A stretch of 64,000 nt of DNA from Solenopsis invicta (lineage: Eukaryota; Arthropoda; Insecta; Hymenoptera; Formicidae), in NCBI RefSeq assembly GCF_016802725.1, contig NC_052673.1:2450537-2514536 (forward strand), written 5' to 3'. Below, piece after piece: positions 1 to 9,997 of the stretch. The translations under genes and the position numbers were made by a program. Each line of letters opens with the position of its first letter. The stretch's first letter is position 1. The notes beneath the pieces are model-generated. The model was given only the letters and a program-made list of their open reading frames with translations. It made no database searches and had not been told where the DNA came from.

Positions 1-810
1 TACCCATTTGCACTTTTAGGGGGTGGAACACCCCTGTGAAGAAAATCGGATTTTTGCTTTTGAAGCGTATATCGTCAATACTGTAAAACATAAAAAAAAT
101 GTTATAAATGAAAATTGAATGGCTTTAAGAGTACTTTGTAACAGCAAAAAGAAATTTTTTTTTTTAATTTTTTTTACACTTTCTCCCAACACTTACTTAT
201 TTTTTTCAAAATTTTTATTTCTCTTTATAAGCAAAATAAAGCTTATTTTATTACGAACCCAGAGGTATATGATAAAGTTACAATGCGACATTCCCATTTT
301 CCAAAAATAATTAAAAACCTCTCTATACGCATGGTACGCAAATTCGTTCGCGCGTTTGTGTGCTACGGACTCCCTTCGATTTCGACGTGCCTTTAATATA
401 TTGCACAGATAAAATTAAGGGACACATATGTTATTATACGTACCCTAATGCACTTTTAAGGGTAAAACACCCCTTTGAAAAAAATCGGTTTTTTTTCTTT
501 CAAAGCGTGTATCGTTGAAACTATAAGAGATAGAAAAAAATGTTTTGAATAAAAGTTGAATGGCTGTAAGAGTACTTTATAAGAGTACTTTATAACTGTG
601 ATAAAAAAATAAAAAAAGTTTTGTTTAATACTTTCCCCACCACCTACCATTTTTTCAAAATTTTTATTTCTTTCTATAAGCATTCTTTTATAATGCTCAT
701 TTTATTATGTATTCAATGGTATATGACAAAGTTATGATGCGACCTTTCCATTTTCCAAAAATAATTAAAAACTACTCCATAACGCATGATAAGCCTACCC
801 ATCTATGCGT
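1..810. repeat. Two tandem ~447 bp terminal-repeat modules
   Basis: The first unit runs from the window edge to about 447 and the second follows directly. Shared landmarks are the stretch around 'gggtgaaacacccctttgaa', an 'agagatagaaaaaaatgtt' stretch, and a block ending in 'ggtacgc'. The same module occurs at 4560-5160, 11480-12100, 25924-26095, 43370-44150 and 50590-51330, where it forms the terminal arms of elements A and B. The block is therefore probably one terminal arm of a related transposon lying mostly left of the window. The short frames inside it are not conserved as protein. Confidence 0.75.
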
Positions 811-983
811 TCGATATTACTTTACAATAAAACGGATTTGTCTTATATGGCGTTGACTACGCGAAAGAGCATTGAAAACAAATTAATATAATACAATAAA
901 TGTTAAAATAAGAGTTTTATAATAATAATAATAGTAATAATAATATAATAGTGACTTTTTTAAACTGCTAAAATTAGTTAAAT
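811..983. other. AT-rich unassigned sequence
   Basis: AT-rich DNA with a run of 'taataa' triplets. Its last bases (980-983, AAAT) are the left target-site duplication of the split solo LTR that begins at 984. I see no gene here. Confidence 0.5.
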
Positions 984-1682
984 TGTAACGCTAGTGCTTT
1001 TCGAGCGGTGTTGAGATCATGGATTTGGTTCAAATAAGCTCATCAGATTGGCAGGTTTTGATTAAATAATCGCACTTGGATTGATAAAAATCAAGATTGG
1101 AAGTTTATTTAATACTTAAGAGAATACATGAAATGATTGACCAGTAACAAAATGCCTCGTAACGAGCGAACTTAAATGACGGAAATACGATTGGCTCTAG
1201 ATGATCCAAATAAACGGAAACATAAAGCGTCTCTGACTAATTGAAATAAACGGAAATATGAAGCTTCTCCGACTAATTGATATAAACAAAAAGATAATCG
1301 TCTTACAATGATCAGACTTAACAAATTAAAAAGTAATTACAATGATCAGATTTATTTAGAACAAAGATTCGCTTATATTGATCAAACTCAACGGAATTAG
1401 GTAACGGTCTCGGTGTTTTGGCATTTATGTTTGAAACAAACCGCCTTTCCGCACCCCCCTCGGACCGTCCACCGTTCCAGGCTATCCGGCCGAACAATCG
1501 CCGGACAGCGAAAGCACGGCGCACAGCGCCAATAAGAATTATAACACCGGCGTAGCGCGCGTATACGCATCCGCGCGTCGACAGATCTCCGCGCGCACGC
1601 GCTCGACCGGAGTGGCAGGTATTCCCCCACCGATACCGTACCGTTCCGTACCCCCGCACCGTCTCTGCCCACGAGACTCGAG

Positions 1683-1690
1683 TATATAAA
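1683..1690 (+). promoter_or_regulatory. TATA box of solo LTR
   Basis: TATATAAA lies about 255 bp into the LTR. An initiator-like 'acagtcg' follows roughly 20 bp downstream. The related LTR at 28847 has TATATAAG in the same relative place. Confidence 0.6.
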
Positions 1691-2367
1691 CGCCGCCGAT
1701 CTTACAGTCGAGGCTTCTTCTCCGTCCGATCTCCCGTCCGAGAACGAAGTATATCCTGAGCGCTCACCGGAGTTAAGTGCCTTAGCTTCAGTCAAGCGAT
1801 CTTGACACGAGCCATCCGCTTTCTTAGACCGCCGGTTCACGGGCTCAAGTCTATCTTCGTCTCCACTAGGAGATCCTGGTAACCGGCACTTCCCCGATCC
1901 GCCGTCCTGTCTTGGTATCGACTCACGATTCGGGGTGTGGAGTTCCGCGCCTCCACCAAAAGATCTTGGTCGATCACCACCGCCGAACCTCGCGGTATTA
2001 ACCGCAGCGCGTCGCGATCGGGCCAAAGTACAACTGTACCGTGCGCGCGCCGTCTCCGGCCGTGGCCATGGCCTTCGGCAAGGCCACGGCACCAGCGCGT
2101 CAACAGGGAGTCCAAATTCCGAGAATCTCGGCTCGGAATTCCGCGCACCTGTAAATAAACACCGTTTGTAAGATACCGCGTTTAAATCCGACCGTTCCGA
2201 ATCTCGCGTATACATACCGTCTTTCCGTCCGCGCGTTTTGATTTCCGTTTGTCCGTCCGCGCGTAAACTCTAAGCTTTGTTACGTCCGTCCGAGCGTCAC
2301 CGTCATTCGACCGTCCGCGCGCCGTGGCCAGAACGCCACGCTCTTGTAATATACCGACCAGACGCGA

Positions 2368-2373
2368 AATAAA
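2368..2373 (+). terminator. LTR polyadenylation signal AATAAA
   Basis: AATAAA lies about 100 bp before the estimated LTR end, as expected for the R region. A comparable signal is present in the LTR at 28847-31670. Confidence 0.5.
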
Positions 2374-2791
2374 GACTCGCTTGTTTTTCCACCAACATAA
2401 GTCTAGTTCTCTTGGCGACCTCAATCCGCGTCCGCCGAACTCACGCCGCCCCGTGCGCGGAAAAGCCAGGTCGTATACCTGGTTTTATCTATATATCATA
2501 CCTAATTATCTATATCACATACCTAATTTTATCTATATATCTCGGAGTTGCGCGGAGTGAAACGGACACGGCGTTCGGTGGAAATCGGGGAGTTGCGAAA
2601 CGCTTCGGTGGCGTGTATTGCGTACGATGACCTACGCGGATTGGACGGTGCGCCGGGGCGATTCCGCGATTCGTCCAAATGACCTCGTGCAAGGCAATTA
2701 AATCGTTAGGGCGCGAATGCCTTGACAATATTCTGGTTTATGAGTCGGCCGGGACGGCGTCGAAGATGCTCGACGAGGGACTCTTCCCTTA

Positions 2792-3244
2792 GAACATATA
2801 GGCATGGAAGCAAAATATCAGACTAAAATGTGTCCGGTGGAAGTGAGAAAAAAAATCATAGTTGCTTCTCTCTTGTGAGTAACTGTTCGAAAATGCGCAT
2901 ACGCGCCAATTCGACGCATACAAGCATTGTATCTGTAGATGTAGACATATGTAAATACTTTTGTCTTTTTTACCACGTAAAATGCTCATTATTAAGCCCA
3001 AATATAAGCCCATTATTTAACTTTTGATAGTTCGCGAAAGAGTACGTTTAATAACTTTGGAATCTTAAAGAATCCTAACCTATTTTCATGGATAAAACCG
3101 GCCAAGCTAACGTAAGCCATACATGCGCACTGTTAAGCAGTTACTCACAAAAGAGAGAAGCAAAAATGATTTTTTTTCTCACTTCCACTGGACATATTTT
3201 TCTTTCGAGAACAATAGGCATTCTCCTTCCATGTCTATATGTTC
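2792..3244. mobile_element. 453 bp foldback MITE, TA target
   Basis: The ends are inverted copies: GAACATATAGGCATGGAAG at the left and its complement near 3225-3244. Arms of about 120 bp pair around 2792-2915 and 3120-3244. TA dinucleotides flank both ends (2790-2791, 3245-3246), and the surrounding sequence reads as continuous LTR when the element is removed. It has no coding capacity. Confidence 0.8.
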
Positions 3245-3599
3245 TAACGGTCTTCCACGAGTATACTCAAGGACGGCGCTGATTGGCCAGGGATGGCTGA
3301 CCGGGCTCAACGAGAATGCTCGTCGCGGGCGTGGATGGAATTAGCCGCGAATGCTTGGCTGCGGGATCGGCGAGGATGCTTGCCGTGATTGGATGAGGCA
3401 AAAGCGTTTGTCGCGGAAACGGTTTTGGGTTAGCTGAGGATTTTCGGCTGCTCAGGACGATGAGGATCCTCGTCGAGAGTGCTAAATAAGGCAAGTATGT
3501 TCGTCCTCAAGGTAGTCGGGAATGCGTCGAGTATGCTCGACTGAGACAGGTCGGTTGACCGGGAAGATCTGCCTTCGGTATTCCTAATGCTGGCTTATA

Positions 3600-4095
3600 C
3601 AGGGTGGGAGAAAAGTACTAAAACAGCGAAATATCTCAAAAATTAAGCATTTTAGAAAAAAGTGTTTCACTAACCTAAAAGTTGTAGGATTTCAAAAAAT
3701 GTATATATTATAATTATCAGTTTGACCTTGAATGGCGTCGCCAAAGTCAAATCAAAATTACATTAACTTTTTTAAATGGAATACCCAATTTTTAATTCTA
3801 AAATCTAATAACTGGTGTCAAGACCTTTTCAAAATCCTACAAGAAAGTTTATTTTCGTTTAGTACTTTCCGAATTGTGAGGCTTGAAAGCTACAGTGTAC
3901 TGTAACTTTTAAGCGTCATAACTTGGAAAGTACTTCATGAAAGATAACTTCTGATTGAAATTTATAGGGTTACAATGGTATTACGCAATCTATACATAAC
4001 ACCAAAAACACCCATTTTGCCATTCCTAGGGGGCAAGAAAAGGGAGATAGGGGCGAAAAAATCTTAAATGGAATGTGGGGTCGTGTAAGGGTTCG
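3600..4095 (+). repeat. Left TIR of the 13.7 kb element
   Basis: Inverted copy of 16795-17290. Matching landmarks include 'aactttcttgtagga'-type text, 'ggttacaatggtat' and 'acgaccccacat', with many substitutions and small indels, so the copies are old. Confidence 0.8.
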
Positions 4096-4476
4096 TTTGA
4101 AGGTGTTTTTTGAGACGAGAACAACGCGATGTTGCCGAGGTTTCTACAAATTTTTTTGTAGAGTTATAATCATTTCAACATTGAGATTTTGCAGTAGCAC
4201 AGAGTCCAAGACTTACTTTTGCGGACACGTGTGGATAAAAGTGCATGTAGGAAGGCATGTGCGATGTGCGTGCTTGTGCAGTAGTTAATAACTTCAAACC
4301 CCCTCTGCTGTGTGTTTATGTGTGCGTGCGTGCGTGTGTGTATGCAAATGTATTTCACAGAAGAATCAGGGACCCCGTGGTTCGTCAATTGCACAGTAGT
4401 TAACGACTCCGAACCCTTATTACTATTTGTGCGTGCGTGCGTGCGTGCAAGACCGGGGGTGCGTGTAACCAACTAA
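4096..4476. repeat. Degenerate duplicated block with GTGC microsatellite
   Basis: Two imperfect copies of a segment beginning 'gcagtagttaa' (about 4278 and 4392), each followed by (GTGC)n or (GT)n runs. No gene is seen. The last three bases, TAA, are the target-site duplication of element A. Confidence 0.5.
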
Positions 4477-5645
4477 CAAGGAACGTTTGGCAACCCGAAA
4501 ATTCAAAAAATTCTGAAATTTGGTGTACACATAGAGGAGTTCATCCGTAACACAAAAATATTTTTTGTTGGTGCCCAATTTCAGTTTAAGGGGGTGAAAC
4601 ATCCCTTTGAAAAAAATCGGATTTTTTCTTTCCAAGCAAATATCATCGAAACTATAAGAGATAGAGAAAAATGTTCTGAATAAAAGTTGAATGGCTGCAA
4701 GAGTACTTTATAACAGTGATAAAGAAAAATTATTTTTTTATTTTTTTTAATACTTTCCCCCACCACCTACCTATTTTTTTTCAAAATTTTTATTTTTTTT
4801 TATAAGCAAAATAAAGCTTATTTTATTACGAATTCAACGGTATATGACAAAGCTATGTTGCAACATTTCCATTTTTTTTAAATAATTAAAAACCACTCCA
4901 TAATGCATGGTACGCGCACCCGTCCGTGCACTATGAAAGTGTTCCCCTTCGATTTTGACGAGTCTTTAATACGTTGTCGTACAGATCAAAATAAGGGACA
5001 CGTATTTTTTTATACGTGCCCACTCTCACTTTTAGGGGTGAAACACCCCTTTGAAAAAATCGGTTTTGTTTTTTCGAAGCGTGTATCGTCGAAACTGTAA
5101 GAGATAGAGAAAAATGTTCTGAATAAAAGTTGAATGGTTCGAAGAGTACTTTACAACAATAATTTAAAATAATTTTTTTTTGTTTTTGTGAGATATTTAA
5201 TTATTATTAACATACATTTCACATAGCTTTCAATTATTTGAGCACGACAATATTACATGTATACTCACGATGACATAAAAGATGAAACTAATTAAAAGAA
5301 ATCATTGACGTATATGAAGAAATATGTATTATATTTTGTTTCGCTCGTATAAAATTTTAGCCGGGCCAAGAACGAATGATAATCAAGTTATTCTAAATTA
5401 CATATATTTTTATTATGTACAAGTAGGAGCAAGCATTATACATTAGCGAGCAATGTACATTATTATAATAACGCGGAACCAATTTCTGCCTCACTAGGCC
5501 TTCATCAGCCGCTATCATAAATATCTTAATATTAACAAAATATTGTTAAACAACTAAACTTGAGTAAACGACTCTCGAGTAAAAAATAGTTACATATTCT
5601 AATTGTCGTGGAAAGTCAAAATTAAAAATTATACAAAATTATAAA

Positions 5646-5966
5646 TTAACGATTTTCACGAGCCTCCCGCCTCTCCCGTAGTATTTGAATTATTGCTCCT
5701 CTTCCGCCACCGCGCCGCATGATTTCTTCAGCTGTAAAAGGAGGAGCTGTAGAAGAATTTGTTTCATCAATGAGTGGTCGTACTATATTCACCGGGACAC
5801 TTGCTTTACAAGTGTCGCATTTTGAAGGCGGAAACTATAATAGATAACAAAATAAAAACAATAATAATAGAAAGTACAAATAATTAATGTTATTCATGTA
5901 ACTAATAAAAGAACTTACTGGAAGATTAGGTTGATAAGATTTGCCACAGCTTGAACAGGATTTCAT
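5646..5966 (-). CDS. Small two-exon CxxC zinc-type protein, element A left arm
   Basis: I do not recognise this gene. The start codon is at 5966. Exon 1 (5966-5919, 16 codons) ends at a GTAAGT donor. An 84 bp intron (5918-5835) ends ATTATAG. Exon 2 (5834-5646) adds 62 residues and a stop, giving 78 residues. The protein has two CxxC pairs, CSSC in exon 1 and CDTC early in exon 2, suggesting one four-cysteine zinc site. A Pro/Thr-rich linker, an Arg/Gly run (RRGGGRG) and a charged helix rich in Arg and Glu follow. It is transcribed divergently from the transposase with about 700 bp between start codons. The same gene with the same splice sites is in the other arm. A DNA-binding or transposition-accessory role is a guess. 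Confidence 0.6.
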
Positions 5967-6664
5967 TTTTCACAATAAAAAATGTTGCAAATATACTAAA
6001 CTGACGCAAAGCGATAGCACTATATTACTGTTTCATTTATACTATTGTTTTACGTATTTATACTACTGTTCTAATATAGGTATGCTTACATTATTTATTA
6101 ACTTTACTTCGAACATTATACATTCAAATGTTACGTAAATATTTCTCTAGATGTGCGCGATTTTATAATTAATATTTACGCAGACTGTCCTCGAAATGTT
6201 TTCGTCATCTCCTATTAGAAAATAGAGTTCCAGGAAAAATCTTATTTATCGTGCATAATAATGTAATAAAATAGCATAATAGTGTAATAAAATAGCATTG
6301 AAGTAATGTAATACGTTGCTATTTTTCGAAGTAAAGTTTAATAACATAAAGTCACCTTGATGTCTAGACTAAAAAGAAACTCGGTCTTCGCTTCGCATGT
6401 CACTTGGCGCGAGACGCGACCGCGCCTCTTAATTTTGCATACCAGACGATAAATAAGATTAAATAAAAGATTTCTTGGAAATCAATTTTCTAACGTTTAA
6501 GCTATTTGCGCAAAATCTATTCGCGCGGTAAATAAATTCATGTAATTGCGTCTTTTGAGTCATATAAATATATCCGAGGAAGTATTATTTCCAGTTTCAT
6601 TTGCGACGTCAATCAGTTACCATTCTGTCGTTAGTAATCAGTGCTTGACAGAAATTTCTGTAAA
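5967..6664. promoter_or_regulatory. Shared upstream region of the divergent gene pair, element A left arm
   Basis: This 698 bp interval separates the start codons of the small zinc gene and the transposase, so both promoters should lie here. It contains a GC-rich patch (about 6395-6440, 'gagacgcgaccgcgcctctt') in AT-rich DNA. That patch recurs at about 18702-18750 outside any element A copy. The mirror copy is 9998-10695. No experimentally supported promoter motif can be claimed. Confidence 0.4.
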
Positions 6665-7870
6665 ATGACGCCGTTTAATGTAGCAAACGTAATAAACATG
6701 TTAGCTACTACGTTTCAAATTGCGAGTATAACACAGACACCTATAACACCAGTGGAAATTGAAGTACATAACGAAATTAAAAATATTTTACAAAAAGCTC
6801 AGGACACACGTTCAGTGATATTGATAGATCATGATTACGTGCTTGATTTTGAAGATCCGTCGGAGCCACATTCCACGCAAGTTGTAGAACATATTACGCC
6901 TGCAGAAAAAGAAGAAGATGAAGGCAGTTTCGAACCTGAAGAATGCGTTGTTGATGATGAAGGAGGCATAGTCGACTTCAGTTATAAGAGAAAAGCTGTG
7001 GAGTTTTGGAAAAGTGGAAAAAAGGCCTGTAGAACTTTAAGTGCAGTACAACACAAATTCCGCAAGGTTAAATCTTATCATCAACTATACAGGTGGGAGA
7101 CAAGTTTAGAAAAAGGTGGAACAAATGCAGATAAATTTGCATTTATTGCGGAATATGTACTGCACAAGTTTCAAGAAGCTTGTGATAGAAAATCAATCAT
7201 TCATGATATGAATTTAAGATTATGGGCCTTGGAGGCAAAGGATCAAGTGGATCTACCCGAATTCAGGGCAAGTAAATGGTGGATTTGGAAGTTTAAAAAA
7301 GTACACGGAATTGTTTCTCGAAAAATAACCGCATTCCGAACGCAATTTACATTTAAAGATCAAGAAAATATACAAAATGTCGCAAAAGAATTTGTTTCAA
7401 ATGTAAAGTCCAAGATTCCAGCTATAGGACTAGAAGAAGTTTATAATGCAGACGAGAGTGGCTTCAACCTTGAAATACATTCTGGGCGAACATTAGCGAA
7501 ATCAGGAGTGAAAATAATTGAGGCAGCAGTTCAAAGTATATCTTCAACAACACATAGTTATACTATAATGCCTCTTATTTCGGCAAGTGGAAATCTTCTT
7601 TCACCACTGTACATCGTTTTGAAGGAGTCTACAGGAACATTTGGACCGAGGGTGGAAGAAACTCTATTTCGTCCAGTTAACATATACATCCAGGCTTCAA
7701 AATCAGGAAAACTCACTGCAGAACATTTCAAAACTTGGTTCATCGAAGTATATCTACCGAATACTGGCAGTAAAAGTATGCTTCTACTTGACTCATGGAC
7801 GGGACACTGCCCGAGCCAGCTAGAGCAACATGTACCACAAGGTAAAGAAGAAATACTCACGATGACATAA
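6665..7870 (+). pseudogene. Tc5/pogo-like DDE transposase, C-terminally truncated (left copy)
   Basis: The frame is open from ATG 6665, giving 401 residues. In order it has an acidic N-terminal region, a psq-like helix-turn-helix (around YKRKAVEFWKSGKK), a CENP-B/Tc5-type DNA-binding segment (about residues 165-240, ending near SRKITAF) and a DDE_1-type catalytic core. The first Asp is in NADESGFNLE and the second in LLLDSWTGH. The frame then diverges after HVPQGKE and ends nine codons later, before the third catalytic Asp (QPLDV in the right copy) and before the C-terminal zinc cluster. It is therefore not catalytically complete. The upstream GTG-initiated extension is unlikely because ATG 6665 is the first Met, mirrored at 9997 in the other arm. 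Confidence 0.85.
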
Positions 7871-8386
7871 AAGATGAAACTAATTAAAAGAAATCATTGA
7901 TGCATAACGATAGCAACTTACATTACTTCAATGCTATTTTATTACACTGTTATGTATACCGCACCATAAAAAAAGATGAAACTCTATTTTTTAACGTTAA
8001 AATATATATATAATAATTACATACAATTAGGCATGATTTATATATATAATTTTACGTATTTTTATATAACCATACATAATTGTTTACAATGATATATGTA
8101 TAGATAGATATACAATATTTCTCTTCAGCTTACAAAAGATTGTCAAGAAGGAGTCTTGGTTTACAATATTACTCTAAAATTCATGCATCCATTCACACAA
8201 TTCTACGCGCTTGCTACCTATTCTTCATCTTCCTATTCTCTACCTATATACATCTCTACACACTTCATAAATATTTTACCTTTTACATTTTTAACAATTA
8301 TATAATGATTACAGAAAGTTGTGTGCAATTATTATATATAACTATCACATAGATTTTATATATATTTACATATATTTACATGAAAA
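7851..8386. other. Asymmetric centre of element A with templated fragments
   Basis: Immediately after the left transposase breaks off, about 46 bp copies 5263-5308 in direct orientation ('actcacgatgacataaaag'). A second fragment follows that matches 10345-10390 ('ttacattacttcaatgcta'). The rest is AT-rich DNA, probably the 3' flank of the right transposase gene. Short copied fragments at a junction are typical of template-switching repair. Confidence 0.65.
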
Positions 8387-9997
8387 TTACGGATTATATG
8401 TGCTACAGTAATGATAGTCTTCGTAAAAATGTTTGAAACAAAAATATTCGCCACACCATGCACAACGCATAAATGCGGCCTTTCCACAGATACTACATTT
8501 TGGCACATGCTTTTCAGTTTTAAAATAACAATATTCTACAGGGTTTTGAAAGTGGTCGGGACGCGTTTCTACATATCCGCTTTTAAACCACGAATATTTA
8601 AAAAGGTTTTTAAATCTAGGTGAAGATAGTTGATTGTGAGTTAATGATTGTAATTTAATTATTTCATTACGGGAGTGCAAATTAATATCTTCCTCTTGAA
8701 GAATGACATTATCTGAAAATGTTCGCACAAAATTTTTCCAAATTCGGAATCCAAAGACATCTAGAGGCTGAATGATACCCGTCGTCTTCTTTGGAATGGT
8801 TAAAAATGTAACTTCTTTACCTTGTGGTACATGTTGCTCTAGCTGGCTCGGGCAGTGTCCCGTCCATGAGTCAAGTAGAAGCATACTTTTACTGCCAGTA
8901 TTCGGTAGATATACTTCGGTGAACCAAGTTTTGAAATGTTCTGCAGTGAGTTTTCCTGATTTTGAAGCCTGGATGTATATGTTAACTGGACGAAATAGAG
9001 TTTCTTCCACCCTCGGTCCAAATGTTCCTGTAGACTCCTTCAAAACGATGTACAGTGGTGAAAGAAGATTTCCACTTGCCGAAATAAGAGGCATTATAGT
9101 ATAACTATGTGTTGTTGAAGATATACTTTGAACTGCTGCCTCAATTATTTTCACTCCTGATTTCGCTAATGTTCGCCCAGAATGTATTTCAAGGTTGAAG
9201 CCACTCTCGTCTGCATTATAAACTTCTTCTAGTCCTATAGCTGGGATCTTGGACTTTACATTTGAAACAAATTCTTTTGCGACATTTTGTATATTTTCTT
9301 GATCTTTAAATGTAAATTGCGTTCGGAATGCGGTTATTTTTCGAGAAACAATTCCGTGTACTTTTTTAAACTTCCAAATCCACCATTTACTTGCCCTGAA
9401 TTCGGGTAGATCCACTTGATCCTTTGCCTCCAAGGCCCATAATCTTAAATTCATATCATGAATGATTGATTTTCTATCACAAGCTTCTTGAAACTTGTGC
9501 AGTACATATTCCGCAATAAATGCAAATTTATCTGCATTTGTTCCACCTTTTTCTAAACTTGTCTCCCACCTGTATAGTTGATGATAAGATTTAACCTTGC
9601 GGAATTTGTGTTGTATTGCACTTAAAGTTCTACAGGCCTTTTTTCCACTTTTCCAAAACTCCACAGCTTTTCTCTTATAACTGAAGTCGACTATGCCTCC
9701 TTCATCATCAACAACGCATTCTTCAGGTTCGAAACTGCCTTCATCTTCTTCTTTTTCTGCAGGCGTAATATGTTCTACAACTTGCGTGGAATGTGGCTCC
9801 GACGGATCTTAAAAATCAAGCACGTAATCATGATCTATCAATATCACTGAACGTGTGTCCTGAGTTTTTTGTAAAATATTTTTAATTTCGTTATGTACTT
9901 CAATTTCCACTGGTGTTATAGGTGTCTGTGTTATACTCGCAATTTGAAACGTAGTAGCTAACATGTTTATTACGTTTGCTACATTAAACGGCGTCAT
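8387..9997 (-). pseudogene. Tc5/pogo-like DDE transposase with one nonsense codon (right copy)
   Basis: Starting at ATG 9997 the frame covers 536 residues, broken only by a TAA at 9811-9809 where the left copy has GAA (after VLDF). Beyond it lie the psq-like HTH, the Tc5/CENP-B-type domain and the full DDE core. The three catalytic Asp are in NADESG, LLLDSW and QPLDVF, with 36 residues between the second and third (DD36D). The C-terminal 35 residues form a cysteine/histidine cluster: C-x2-C-x7-C-x2-C-x4-C-x2-H-F and a final H-Y-C, resembling HIT- or MYND-like treble-clef fingers. A start at the next Met (9664) would remove the N-terminal acidic part and keep all domains. Confidence 0.9.

Larger units (their letters stand above)
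1428..2470 (+). mobile_element. Solo LTR, GC-rich Gypsy-like family
   Basis: This GC-rich block carries a TATA box (1683-1690) and an AATAAA signal (2368-2373) on the plus strand. It shares its organisation and several segments with the LTR at 28847-31670 and with the minus-strand LTR fragment at 15817-16610; its 3' end matches that fragment's end ('GTGCGCGGAA...GGTCGT'). The exact termini are uncertain because the terminal TG and CA are degenerate and I found no clean TSD. It lies inside the older split LTR. Long frames across it on both strands are composition artefacts. Confidence 0.65.
4477..7850 (+). repeat. Left arm of element A palindrome
   Basis: Inverted partner of 8811-12186. It contains two partial terminal modules (4560-5160), the small gene on the minus strand and the 5' part of the transposase gene on the plus strand. 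The match stops at 7850, inside the transposase coding region. Confidence 0.85.

Noticed and set aside
1397..2215. 272-codon minus-strand frame and overlapping frames in the first GC-rich LTR
   Set aside because: GC-rich DNA yields long open frames on both strands. The block is an LTR with TATA and AATAAA signals, and the translations have no recognisable domain.
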